A DNA stretch of 64,000 nt from Myxocyprinus asiaticus (GCF_019703515.2 NC_059365.1:40004001-40068000); one strand, 5' to 3'; counted from the stretch's first letter, positions 14,901-29,900 are shown. Numbers and translations are program-made. Notes: generated from the letters alone by a model not told the origin.

Positions 14901-17900
14901 TCACTGTACCTTGTGTTATATTATCTAGGCATTAAAAAAAAGAGAAGCTGGGTTTGGGAGTTCAATTAGAATATATTCATGGCAAAATTCACACGTAAAT
15001 ATGAAGACATGGTGCAAATGCAACATTACTCATCTCACTCGCACAAAAAACACAGATACTATATACTTCAAAATACATCAAAAACATAGAAAGACCATAA
15101 TGAAACAGTTATGCCAAATTAGGTAAATATTGCCTCAACAGCGATAAATATATTAATTCCATGCCTTAAGCTGAATGCTTAATAGTCCGAAGAAAACCAA
15201 AACAGTGCCACCTACTGTACAGGGGTAAAACAATTTCCATTTCATTCATTTCGGTCTTGATGTGAATAGACACTTTGTCAGCAGTTTGTTTCACAAATTT
15301 GATGTGAACAGGCCTTAATGTTCTCAGAGAGAGTAGAACAATGTCATGTAAAACTAAAATATGACTGATTTTCATGCAAGACACCTTGACAAAAATGTAT
15401 AATTGGACTTCATGGTCCATGTATCTTACAAAAGTATAGAATATGACCCTTTTAAAATTTGCACTATTAATCTAAGTGCGCTCATGCTTGACAATTATTG
15501 GGGGGTGGGGAGGGGGGGGTTAAAAAATTACAAAAAGACAAGCAATACAGAAAGCCTAATAAAAGCTGAATTGAAAATTGAAAAGTTTATCGCGTACCTC
15601 TGTGTATTGCATGCCACCTGAGTCCCATAGGCACTCCAGCAGTTCCAGCCTGCTGAAGGAGAGGTCAGAGGTCGTGACTCGGTTGTGCCGCCCAGTGCTT
15701 CGCATCTCACATGCCAGCTGCACTGCTGCACCAGTCACCCTGGAGACCAGAGGTCAGAGGCAGTCAAAGGGAGTGTGTTTACATATATCTACAGTTGATG
15801 TGCAATGACCTTTCATTGAATAGGTTACACTTTTGTTAAAGCATTAGAGGCACAATGGTGTTGTCAGAATTATTAGGCATGTTAGATAAACTATTAAACA
15901 TTAAGTGTCAATATCCCCCAAAACAAACAATATTTTCACTTTTAAAGCCATTTTTGTATTGTCTAAATGCTTCACTTGTCTGTTACCACAATATTACGCA
16001 TTTAAATTAACTGAATTATAATATTTATTAGGTTAATATATTTTATTTATAATAATTTTGTTTATTCTAAATTACCTTTATTTGGGGGCCTGTCTCAGTA
16101 ATTATTGGTATGTGATTAACTGCAATTAATTCGATTAATTACTCTGCATTTCATGTAATTACATCAATTAAATATTTTATTCAATTGACAGCCCTCATTT
16201 ATGTGAGTCCCATTTTTGGAGCCCAACTCTGTTACTGCATAATATTCCCCCTACTATAAAAAAGGTTGTTCATCACTTGACTGACTCAACTCCCTGTGTT
16301 AATGGCTCTAGCAACTGGAAAAGCACTTACATTGTGTTGGAAAACATCGGTCAGTCAAAAATTTTAAGAAATAATTTTTAAATAAAGAATTTTTACGTTT
16401 CAGATCCTATTTACTACCCCAATTACTTGAAAGTGGCACAAGCATCATTTCTGCAATACCTGATGTGGGAGTGGAGACATGCTTTAGCAAAGCTCTCCCT
16501 CAGATTCTGGAAGTCTCTCTCGCTGAACATAGCATCCTTAAAGAATGCAAGCTCTCGGAAAAACAACCGCGACACCTCAGCCAATGAGGAGAGCCCGTCC
16601 GGCCCAGGGGGCGGTTCCTGCTCCAGCAGAGTCAGAGTGACTCCACCCAGAGAGAGACGGAGCAGAGAGTCTGGTTTCAGTGGCTCCGACTGGCTACTGC
16701 GAGATGAACGTCCTGTTGGTAAAGAATCGTATCACAATGGTGAAGATTGTTGCCTGATTGCAAGAGAAACGGAAATTAGCTGCAGTGACATTAAAAGTAA
16801 GTGTGTGTGTTTGTTTAAAACAGGTTTAGATACATACTTGGAGGTCTGCTACATTGTGGCAAACTAGATAAGGATCCTGGTACAGGATAACGATGAGGGC
16901 AATTTAGCATTCCCTGCAGGACAGATTTCATACAGATCAGTCTTATCTCACACACAGTACATTTGTAGTTGATGTATTATGTGTCCATGGACATTTTTGG
17001 GTTAAAATATATATGAATGTATAAGGTAGTGTATATCTAAGTTTTTCACCATTTTAATAACTTTTTTTTTTGCCTTTACATGATCCTGCAGTGTGAAAAA
17101 AATTAATTAAGTGCAAATATTCCATGTAGTCACTTAAATAATAGGTCATAAAAAGCTCCATTCATAATAATTATAAGAGAATGATCAAAATGTTAAAGAA
17201 TTTTAGATGGAGAGTAGCATGTCACACCATATGAGGTCAACTGCCCAAAATAATTTTTCACATCTACGAACCATTTACATATAGAAGGCCTGTTCACAGA
17301 AAGTCCAATGCAGCTAAACATCACAAAAGTATTCAGTGTTTTAGACAGTTATCGTGTTACATGTAGCACAATTTTATGGAAACAGTGTATTCACAATGCA
17401 AATTACACATTCTGACTAGCTTAGTTTACATTCACCTGTGTATTTGCTTCATTGTCTCATTCATTATGATGTGGATATACAGTGGAAAGAAAAAGTATGT
17501 GAACCCTTTGGAATTACCTGCATTCACATATAAAATTGTCTTAAATCTGGTTTGATCTTCATCTAAGTTACAATAATGAACAAACTCAATCTGTTTTAAC
17601 TATTACCAAACAAATGATTGTATTGTTCTTGTACATATTACGAGATTGGAGGTGTGGGTTAGAGCTACTTTGACTTATAAAAAGCGCACAAACATTTTGA
17701 GTTTGCCATTCACAAGAAGCATTTTGCTATTTGCGAGGCTTGGTCTGCTGATGTGGACCATGCCTCACAAAAAAGAGATCTCAGAAGATCTACGATCAAT
17801 AATTGTTGCTTTGCATAAAGCTGGAAAGGGTTACATAGTTATCTCGAAGAGCTTTAATATTCATCCGTCCACAGTTAGACAAACTGTCTAGGAATGGACA

Positions 17901-20900
17901 CGATTTATTACTGTGAATACTCTCCTTAGAAGTTGCCATCCAGCCAAGATGACTCAAAGGGCACACCGCAGAATGCTCAAAGAGGGAAAAAAGGACCCTA
18001 GAGTGACAGCTAAAGACTTGAAGAAATCACTGGAACAGGTTAACATTTTTCATTAACATGTTTGTGAGTCTACTATATGGAAAACATTAAACAGGCATGA
18101 TGTCCATGGCAGAATACCACAAAGGAAGCCGCTGCTTTCTAACAAAACCATTGCTGCGCACCTGAAGTTTGCCAAAGTCCACCTTAACACTCCACAACGC
18201 TACTGGGGAAATTTTTTTGTGGACTGATGAAACTAAAACCCTAGGTATAATTCCATTTTGAGGTGAATGCTCAGCATCTGCGTAAAGTCTAATGCGAGCC
18301 TGTCAATGTATACTACATATAACTGTGCGCGCATACACATGCGGTCGATGCATGCGATCTACGACTGCTATGAGACACCTGACTTTCTGTTCAGGAGTTT
18401 ATATCCATAAAGATGTTGTTATATTCCTTCATACTAGAGTTATACTTATGCAGGTATCGCTAGACCTCCTCACACACATACTCTTGACTTGCACATCCAA
18501 TGTTGTTGGTTTTACCTTCATCTCCTGATCTTTAGTGGTGATAACATCATCTTCTAGCTTTTCTTTGTGACAGCAACAGCTCAAAATGTAAGTGTTGTCA
18601 CCTTGTGGACCCACTAATTAGTGCAATGTGCATTCGACGCATGGTTAGAAAAATTGGTCTGCAAACGTTCAGTGCTTGCGCACTCTGCTGATGATGAGAT
18701 TTGCTTCACGCATCCTGTTGAATTGTTTGTGAAGAACACGCAGCACTACATACCGCATAAATAGGGTTCACATACTTTTTCTTACCACTGTATCTGATTA
18801 ATCTCATATGGCTATAGGAAGCGTTTACAAACATTTTTGTTAGTAATTTTGTTGACGATATGAACACTGGATATCACTATATGTCAAACTCAGAGTGAAG
18901 ATCATACAGAAGCATTGCTTCCTTTTAAAATCTTGTCATGTTATGTTTTCTGGTCAAACTTGATGTGAACAGATCTTTGCACATCTGAACAGCAGTAGGG
19001 TCCTATCACACGTACACAACCAGCACTGACCTGTGGAGACAGAGGCTTTGTTTGAGCCAGGCTGCTCTGGCTGTGAATGGACGACTCCATCTCGCTGTCA
19101 GACAATTCACTCCCAGATCGTGTCGACAATACACTGCTGGTCATGTATCCAGCACCCATCGAGTAGAACATCTCTGAGAGAGAAGAACGGTCAAAGAATA
19201 AGAAAACTGAACATGATCCTCAACTATAAATGTGCTTCTTGAGAAAGGAGAGGTCTGCCCACAGAAGCCGATTCCCACCTCCATTCTCTATGGTGGTGAC
19301 GTAAGGCTCTGTGTTCAGCTCCAGGTCTCTGTCAATCATTTCTGCATTCAGCTGTTTACCGAGATCCTCTTCAATCAAACGCAGATCATCAGAGTCCAGT
19401 GGCCTAGAGATGCCCCCTGCAGATAGACCTCCACCACTGCTGCCCTCTGAAAGAATCAGAATGAGGGAACACAATCATCCCACTGGCTATACAGTCAGGC
19501 TGGAGCAAAGAGCCATATGATCATTGTTGACATGTTTCAACTGCATCATGAAATTATCCTATTTTAGCGCATTTAAATACTTTCGCTGATACCATTTTTT
19601 TGCATGAAGAGACACTTGGGTATCAGGACATGAGATAGAGTCATCAGCATCACTGCTAGACAGGAACACACACAGTTGACTGTACAAACGCCCAGGTTAC
19701 CTGAAGTCTCAATGCAGAGGGCAGACAGGAGATCGGTCAGGTGAGTGATCTGATTGGGGGACAGCAGCAGGTGGAGACAGCCCACCTTACCATCCAACTC
19801 AAACTAAGAGAAGAGACATAATTCAGCACTTGAGAGACTACAAAATAAACTTTCAGTGTGAACGACAGAAAGTACACTTGAATCTATTTTGTTTTCAAAA
19901 CCTTACTGAAATTTTTCATGCACCCTGAAGCAGAATGATGCAATCAATTTCTTACTAATACAGAAAATGTATGAATGTCCATTTCATGTGAAAGGCCATA
20001 AAACATTCTCATTTTGTCTTTCTACTTTGTGCATTCAGTTTATGATTATAATTTGTTTTTTTTTAAATAATGCGCTATAAAAATGAATGCAATTAATCAT
20101 GTCCCCTGACAAGTTCATTCTGTTTAAAAAAAAAAAAAAATACATATTTTCTATTGGAGCAATTCAAGCTTGAAGTACATATTTTTACAAGCCACATCAG
20201 CAGGGGGCAACATGCCTCAACAAACCTCACAAAGAGTGCAGCCACAGAATGAAAGTTGATAAACCTTCATCCATCCAACAATCAATCTTCTATAGCCACT
20301 TGTCCTATGTAGGGTCGCAGGTAGTGCTGGAGCCTATCCCAGCTGTCTCAGGCTGAAGGCAGGAAAACACCCTGGACAGGTGGCCAGTCCATCACAAGGC
20401 TAGCACACACAGACATACTCAATCACACTCTCACTCACACCTACTGGCAATTTAGAGTTTCCAATTCACTTGACCTGCATGTTTGTGAACTGTGGGGGAA
20501 ACCGGAGCACACAGAGGAAACCCATGCGAACATGGGGAGAACATGCAAGCTGCACACAGAAAGGCCCTGGATAAGGTGTTGGAGTGATGGCTGCTGGAAA
20601 TGGGGCCTGTCTAGATTTGATCAAAAATGACTTTTTTCAAATAGTGATGGTGCTGTTTTTTTACATCAGGACTTGAACTGGGACCTTCGTGCTGTGAGGT
20701 GACAGTGCTACCCAATGAACCACATGCTGCCCCGAGCTGAAAAACCTTCCTGTGTTAATATGACTCGCTTAATCTGACTGACCACTAATATTAGTACTCG
20801 ACTGAGCAGAACCGCTAAACATTTAAGTGCATTCCGTCTGTCTTTTAAACCTTCGAATTTATCTAGTTACAGTGCATTCAGAAAGTATTCAGATCCCTTC

Positions 20901-23900
20901 ATTTTTTTCACATTTTGTTATGTTGCAGACTTATGCTAAAATGCTTTAAATAATTTTTTCACATCAATCTACACTTCATACCCCATAATGACAAAGCAAA
21001 AAACTTAATGACAAAATGGCATTACCCCATATATCCCCACAATATACTTTCCATACCCCATAATGACAAAAAAAGTTTTTTGATAACTTTGCAAATTTAT
21101 TAAAAAGAAAAAAAATGAAATATCACATTGACATGAGTATTCAGACCCTTAACTCAGTAATTAGTTGAAGCACCTTTGGTAGTGATTACAGCCTCAAGTC
21201 TTTTTGGGTATGATGTATCAAGCTTTGCACACCTGAATTTGGGGATTTTCAGCCATTCTTGAGAGGATCTCTGCAGATCCTCTCAAACTCTGTCAGGTTG
21301 GATGGGGACGTCGGGGGACAGTCATTTTCAGGTCTCTCCAGAGATGTTCGATTGGGTTCAAGTCCGGGCTCTGGCTGGGCCACTCAAGGACATTCACAGA
21401 GTTGTCCCTAAGCCACTGTTGCGTTGTCTTGGCTGTATGCTTAGGGTCACTGTCCTGTTGGAAGGTGAACCTTCAGCCCAGTCTGAGGTCCTGAGCGCTC
21501 TGGACCAGGTTTTCATTAAGGATATCTCTGTATTTTGCTGCGTTTCACTTTCCTTCAACCCTGACCAGTCCTCCAGGCCCTGCCACTGAAAAACACCTCC
21601 ACAGCATGATGCTACCACCACCATGCTTCACCACTGGGATGGTATTACGCAGATGATGAGCGGTGCCTGGTTTCCTCCAGACATGTTGCTTGGAATTGAG
21701 GCCAAACAGTTCAATCTTTGTTTCATCAGACCAGAGAATCTTGTTTCTCACAGTCTGAGAGTCCTTTAGGTGCTTTTTTGCTTTCTTGCACTGAGGAGAG
21801 GCTTCCGTCTGGCCACTCTGCCATAAAGCACAGATCGGTAGAGTGTGTTTTTCCCATCTCCACACATGATCTCTGGCGCTCAACCAGAGAAGGCTCTTCT
21901 CCCCAATTGCTCAGTTTGGCCGGGTGGCCAGCTCTAGGAAGAGTTCTTGTTGTTCCAAACTTCTTCCATTTAAGAATTATGGAGGCCACTGTGCTCTTGA
22001 GAACCTTCAATGCAGCCAAAATTCTTTTGTAGCCTTCCCTGTGATCTGTAGCCCTCCCAGATCTGTGCCTCGACACAATCCTGTCTCTGAGCTCTGCAGG
22101 CAGTTCCTTTGACCTCATGGCTTGGTTTTTGCTCTGATATGCATTTTCAGCTGTGAGACTTTATATACACTGGCAGCCAAAAGTTTGGAATAATGTACAG
22201 ATTTTGCTCTTATGGACAGAAATTGGTACTTTTATTCACCAAAGTGGCATTCAACTGATCACAATGTATAGTCAGGACATTGATAAAGTGAAAATGTATT
22301 ATTACAATTTGAAAAAACTTCTTAAACTACTTCAGAGAGTTCTCATCAAAAAATCCTCCATGTGCAGCAATGACAGCTTTGCAGATCCTTGGCATTCTAG
22401 CTGTCAGTTTGTCCAGATACTCAGGTGACATTTCACCCCACGCTTCCTGTAGCACTTGCCATAGATGTGGTCTTGTTGGGCACTTCTCACGCACCTTACT
22501 CTCTAGCTCATCCCACAAAAGCTCAATGGGGTTAAGATCCATAACATTCTTTTCCAATTATCTGTTGTCCAATGTCTGTGTTTCTTTGCCACTCTAACCT
22601 TTTCTTTTTGTTTTTCTGTTTCAAAAGTGGCTTTTTCTTTGCAATTCTTCCCATAAGGCCTGAACCCCTGAGTCTTCTCTTTACTGTTGTACATGAAACT
22701 GGTGTTGAGCGGGTAGAATTCAATGAAGCTGTCAGCTGAGGACATGTGAGGTGTCTATTTCTCAAACTAGAGACTCTGATGTACTTATCCTCTTGTTTAG
22801 TTGTACATCTGGCCTTCCACATCTCTTTCTGTCCTTGTTAGAGCCAGTTGTCCTTTGTCTCTGAAGACTGTAGTGTACACCTTTGTATGAAATCTTCAGG
22901 GTTTTTTTGGGCAATTTCAAGCATTATATAGCCTTCATTCCTCAAAACAATGATTGTTTCTTTTTTGCCATTTTGACTTAATATTGACCTTAAGACATGC
23001 CAGTCTATTGCATACTGTGGCAACTCAAAAACAAACACAATGTTAAGCTTCATTTAATGAACCAAATAGCTTTCAGCTGTGTTTGATATAATGGCAAGTG
23101 ATTTTCTAGTACCAAATTAGCAATTTAACGTGATTACTCAAGGATAAGTTGTTGGAGTGATGGCTGCTGGACATGGGGCCTGTCTAGTTTTGATCAAAAA
23201 TGACTTTTTTTAAATAGTGATGGTGCTGTTTTTTACATCAGTAATGTCCTGACTATACTTTGTGATCAGCTAAATGCTACTTTGGTGAAAAAGTATCAAT
23301 GTCCTTCCGAAACAGCAAAATCTGAACATTATTCCAAACTTTTGGCCGCCAGTGTAGATAGATGTGTGCCTTTCCAAATCATGTCCAATCAACTGAATTT
23401 GCCACAGGTGGACTCCAGTAAAAGTGTTGAAACATCTCAAAGATGATCTAGAGAAATGGGATGCACCTGAGCTAAATTTCAATTGTCATAGCAAAGGGTC
23501 TGAATACTTATGTCAATGTGATATTTAAGTTTTTTCATTTTAATAAATTTGCAAAGTTATCAAAAATCTGTTTTTTGCTTTGTCATTATGGGGTATGGAG
23601 TGTAGATTGATGTGAAAAAATAAATAAAAATAAAGCATTTTAGCACAAGGGTGCAACATAACAAAATGTGAAACAAATGAAGGGGTCTGAATACTTTCTG
23701 AATGCACTGTATGTTACTGATCTTCAGGGTTTTTAACACATTGCTGTGTTAAATTAACAAATTGTTACCTAATTCTCCTTTTTATCTCCTTCTTGACAGC
23801 CCAAAGGTGTTTAATCATTGGGAAAGTTGTCTTACTGTATGCCAATTTTGTCACAAATTTGACATTGTATTTCCATTGTAATTTTTTTTGTTATGTCCAA

Positions 23901-26900
23901 AGTAAAATAGTGCCAGACTATGGATGTTGATCTAGGTAGCAATTTTGTACACGTTGGTTTCGCGAGCGAGCGGCGAATTAATGACTACATTTACATGGAC
24001 ACCAGAAAGTGCCGTATTGCAAGAAAGAGGGTTATTGGAGAAAGCAGTGTGCCCGTTTACAAGCACTCTATAAGCGGCTTACTTTTTCAGTCGTCTGGGT
24101 TCTGGAAGTATTTTCTAGGGATACACCGATTCCACTTTTTCTCTTCCGATCCGATATCGGAAATCTCAGTATCGGCCGATACTGATCCCGATACCAGTGT
24201 TGTTTTTTTGCATAATCAGTTTAGAATCTCTTTACATTATTTTGTGGAACTAATTGGGTGTGCTCTTTAATATGTAAAGAAACACAAACCTCTAACTACA
24301 CATTATTTCAATATAAATGTATAGCTTATTAAGAAAACTTTATTGTTAACTAGTATACTGGATAATGTAGCAGCAAAATTAACAGTAATTCCAGTATAAG
24401 TCATCAGTAAAGAAGAAGCCGTTTGTTTGGCAAAACATTTTCAACTTGTATCTGGACTTTATAGGATTCAGATCTTTTGTTTTGTTCAATTTAGTTGTAA
24501 GATATCAGTTCACTTCATTCACACAGTTATTTTTTGGAACCCATTCAACTTAAATATTATTATAATTTGTAAACAAATGATAATAATAATAATATATAAT
24601 AGTAATATATAGTAATATATCTCAATCGTTAATATATCTCACCTTTAACTTTTAAACCCTCATGCTTTTATTTTGACATTCTGAACTCTCCAGGAAGTCC
24701 TGTATGTTCACAGTAGTTTGATTCGCTTCTTATTCAAATTCTGATAAAAAAATAAAAAAAACGCCTTCAGTGCCATTCTAAATGCATATTATAAGTAAAC
24801 CGAACTATTGAGCATCTACATCTGAGATGTTGTTCGTGAGTAGTGCTCAAATACTGTGCACCGCGTGAAGGCTAAAAATAGCCGCGAGTGTGTGTGTAAA
24901 CAGAGCAGCACCATTCAATAATGCGCTGGAGCTGCGTGTGCATTTTATACATTAACTTATATATTTACAGCCTTTTGTGATTCACAGAGCTATCACACGT
25001 CTTCAAGTGGCTTTTAATAAAATGCACGAGTCATATGAACTACTTTACTGGTGTTTTAATGGTTCACTTATGTCATTTTTGGAGCTTGACAGTAACGAAC
25101 ATGACTAACACACAGTATCGGATTTGGATCGGGCTCGTCGGACCGATACCCGATCTGTCTTAAAGCTTCAGTAACGGAGCCGATACCGATCCAGGTATCG
25201 GATCGGTGCATCCCTAGTATTTTCCCCATTAATTTCTTCCATAGACTTTTAATAAAATCCTTCATAAAACCGTTGTGAGCCATGAACTAGTCCAACCAGT
25301 TCCGAGGTGATTCACAACATCATGAACTTTGTTTTGAGGCAAAAAAGTATTTGAAAATCAGACATAAAGACAAAGGTACAAGGCTGTGTACTTGCCGTCT
25401 TTCATGAGGGCACAAACTACAATCCCATGAAGAATTGCGAATGATATCATTAAAAAAACTATGGGAATATATAAAACATAAAATTTTTGGTTGTTGATTA
25501 TAACTATAGAAACAATATATTTTAAGTTTATTGCAAAATATCCCAATATGTACAAATATATAAGTAAGTAGTTTTAGAGTGAAGGGAGACCGACTCCATT
25601 TCGTCATTCACAGTCCGTCATGGGAGCTCGCGGTTGCTGCAGGGAACGTTTCGCGGGTTTCATTGGCCTCTGATTGGTGGATCTTTCTCTGCTGGGTAAA
25701 GGGTTATGTAGTTGTTTACCATGGATTCCACTATCAAACACGCTGTAACAAGTTCACAAGGAGGGGAAAGGAGGAAGCGGTAGACGGCGAAATCCAACTC
25801 AAAACTCGCTTTTCAGCGGACTTTAATAAACATGCTCTCGGGGTGTGTGTGCAGTTCTCTCTTGCCCTCTGTCATCTGGCTCGCTCTTAAATCCCTCTAC
25901 AACTCTCTCTGCAGACAAGCAGCTGTTAGAAATAATCAATGACAGGTGATGATCCTTACAGTTCTCATCTCCCGATCTTGCGCTCCATTCACAAACCGGT
26001 GCTCAATCACGCCCCTACCTCTGCACACGCTTTTTAAACAATGAAGTTAATATAATGCAGACGGATGGCTTCAACGGAAGCAAATACCATCGATGAATAA
26101 CCTTGTAGCTCATGGTAGGTCTGTCTTTAAGGTTTAAAAGCTATTGTTGAAAATCAATTTGTCAATGGGATAAATTAATGGGATATTTACTTCTGGAATC
26201 AGACTGTTGCGCTCTATTGTTAACACAAAGGACACGTTATTGACACCTGGACGAAGCACAACAGATTGCAGGGATCTCATGATTTTCAAAGTTTCAACTT
26301 CTTTTTAACATGACACAGCTTCCTAAAAACGTGGCGTTTATGATGCTGAAAACCAGTGAGACGCTTCAAATGTGTCCGTCTGACAATTATGTGCATAAAT
26401 CCACAATTAAAAATAGCGCTGCGGAACGTAACACGTCCTGTGAGAACAAGACATATTGACGAACTCAAATGCAAAATGGATTGCTGTCGACTTTAGGCGT
26501 GTTCAGTGATATGGGAACAGGGCTGCCAAGTATTCTACCAGCCAAAAATGGGACATTGCAACTCTAAATACGAAAAAATATATATACAGGTGCATCTCAA
26601 TAAATTAGAATATCGTGGAAAAGTTCATTTATTTCAGTAATTCAACTCAAATTGTGAAACTCGTGTATTAAATAAATTCAATGCACACAGACTGAAGTAG
26701 TTTAAGTCTTTGGTTCTTTTAATTGTGATGATTTTGGCTCACATTTAACAAAAACCCACCAATTCATTATCTAAAAAAATTAGAATATGGTGACATGCCA
26801 ATCAGCTAATCAACTCAAAACACCTGCAAAGGTTTCCTGAGCCTTCAAAATGGTCTCTCAGTTTGGTTCACTAGGCTACACAATCATGGGGAAGACTGCT

Positions 26901-29900
26901 GATCTGACAGTTGTCCAGAAGACAATCACTGACACCCTTCACAAGGAGGATACACAAACATTCAGAAACATTCATTGCCAAAGAAGCTGGCTGTTCACAG
27001 AGTGCTGTATCCAAGAATGTTAACAGAAAGTTGAGTGGAAGGAAAAAGTGTTGAAGAAAAAGATGCACAACCAACCGAGAGAACCGCAGCCTTATGAGGA
27101 TTGTCAAGCAAAATCGATCCAAGAATTTGGGTGAACTTCATAAGGAATGGACTGAGGCTGGGGTCAAGGCATCAAGAGCCACCACACACAGACGTGTCAA
27201 GGAATTTGGCTACAGTTGTCGTATTCCTCTTGTTAAGCCACTCCTGAACCACAGACAACGTCAGAGGCATCTTACCTGGGCTAAGGAGAAGAAGAACTGG
27301 ACTGTTGCCCAGTGGACCAAAGTCCTCTTTTCAGATGAGAGCAAGTTTTGTATTTCATTTGGAAACCAAGGTCCTAGAGTCTGGAGGAAGGGTGGAGAAG
27401 CTCATAGCCCAAGTTGCTTGAAGTCCAGTGTTAAGTTTCCACAGTCTGTGATGATTTGGGGTGCAATGTCATCTGCTGGTGTTGGTCCATTGTGTTTTTT
27501 GAAAACCAAAGTCACTGCACCCGTTTACCAAGAAATTTTGGAGCACTTCATGCTTCCTTCTGCTGACCAGCTTTTTAAAGATGCTGATTTCATTTTCCAG
27601 CAGGATTTGGCACCTGCCCACACTGCCAAAAGCACCAAAAGTTGGTTAAATGACCATGGTGTTGGTGTGCTTGACTGGCCAGCAAACTCACCAGACCTGA
27701 ACCCCATAGAGAATCTATGGGGTATTGTCAAGAGGAAAATGAGAAACAAGAGACCAAAAAATGCAGATGAGCTGAAGGCCACTGTCAAAGAAACCTGGGC
27801 TTCCTACCACCTCAGCAGTGCCACAAACTGATCACCTCCATGCCACGCCGAATTGAGGCAGTAATTAAAGCAAACGGAGCCCCTACCAAGTATTGAGTAC
27901 ATATACAGTAAATGAACATACTTTCCAGAAGGCCAACAATTCACTAAAAATGTTTTTTTTATTGGTCTTATGATGTATTCTAATTTTTTGAGATAGTGAA
28001 TTGGTGGGATTTTGTTAAATGTGAGCCAAAATCATCACAATTAAAAGAACCAAAGACTTAAACTACTTCAGTCTGTGTGCACTGAATTTATTTAATACAC
28101 GAGTTTCACAATTTGAGTTGAATTACTGAAATAAATGAACTTTTCCACGACATTCTAATTTATTGAGATGCACCTGTATATAATTAACGGGTAAACACAC
28201 AGGTATACACTTGTTTAAAGTGGATTTTTATGGGATAGAAAACCCATTATAATAATAGTGTATTTCTGCTTGGGTTACAGTGTCTTTGTTTTAGCATTAA
28301 ATAGTGTTTATCAGAAGGGAAATGTAAGGAAACCATATTAAGTATTTTTTACTAAACCTTAATGCATACTGTACTTTTGTACTAAATGTGTTGCAGTTTC
28401 TCTCACCATTTTTCAGCTGAGTTTAAGAACTGTTGGCACCACTATAAACAAACAATCTATTGACTTCTAAAGTCTAATCAATGCTTTTCTTGTTTGCCAC
28501 AATAATACACTATCATACATTTCAATCTGAATATCATATACAGTATATTTATAATTATTTGAATTATTTTGTATTATTATATAGAATTATCTTTATTTGG
28601 GGGCCTTTCTCAGCAAATAGTGACATGTGTGATTAATTTGATTAATTAATCTGCATGACATGTAATCAGTTCGATTAAAGATTGTAATCGATTGACAGCC
28701 CTAGTTGTAACTTTAGAGCAATGTAGTGAAAATTTTAGACATTGCAATGGTTTCATTTTCAGGCGCTGAATTCAGGCTGATGGGTTGAGAGCACAAACCT
28801 TGGGCCCAGGCAGCATTTCGTTTTGTTTGATTTTCACAGTCGTCTCTATGAATCCCGAGCACTGTCCAATCAGCAAGGGTTCAGGGGACTTCTGGGTCAG
28901 ATTCAGTGATTGTGGGGCATCAGAGGCAACTTCATCATCATCATCATCATCATCTGTCTTTTTAAAACTCTCCCTGCTGCTCTCCATGTCAAAATGAATC
29001 AGTCCCTGAAACACATGAAAGAAGCTCAAATAATTCAACAACAGCATTTTATTTACAGGAATAATACCCTTTAACCTGAGTTAAGTGCCTTGCTCAAGGG
29101 CACAACGGCATTTTGCAAGGTTCAGGTCTACAACCTTTCAGTTTCCAACTCACAACACACTAAAACTGCACTAGATTTTTACATTTTCTGAAGAGTGGTT
29201 CTAGCTAGAATGTTTGCCAGGGCTTTTTGCTATGTGGTTGCTAAGGTGTTCAAAGTGGTTGTTAGCGTGTTGTTGTGCAGTTGCTAGGGGCTCTGGGTGG
29301 TTGCTAGGCTAGGGTCCCTCCATCAATACAAATATACGGGATTGTTTGTATATGGGAATTACAAGCAATGGTAATAATGATGTTTGCTTCAGTCAACTAT
29401 TATTACCCAAAACGACATGTGAAAAAAAATCAACTCTAAATGATTGCTTTACATTTCAGTTCTAAGTGGGCGGTTCTTGGCTAGGACTATTGCGGGGTTT
29501 TTTTTTTGTGTTTTTTTTCGAGACTACAGTGCTTCTCACCTGTGATCCTCCCAGGGTCTCGTAGAGCAGCTGTACAGAGTTGAGCTGTAGGATCTTGTGC
29601 AGGAAGGCTGGTGGCTGGTGGATGTCTACAGGCACTGTCTGGCTTGAGTCTCTCACAGCCTCATCACAATAGTCCAACCTGCAATACCACACATAGCCAC
29701 CGGGGACACGATACAGATCAGTTACCAACAAAGAAATGCATTGTAGAAATCAGTTTATTTATCAGATATACACTGGTGGCCAAAAGTTTGGAATAATGTA
29801 CAGATTTTGCTCTTATGGAAAGAAATTGGTACTTTTATTCACCAAAGTGGCATTCAACTGATCACAATGTATAGGCAGTACATTAATAACATAAAAAATT

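Noticed and set aside
16427..16867. 146-residue plus-strand ORF
   Set aside because: It is the antisense shadow of atg2a exon 10, which has clear ATG2 similarity on the minus strand.
21718..22112. Plus-strand ORFs over the nested Tc1-like region
   Set aside because: They are antisense shadows of the minus-strand transposase remnant.
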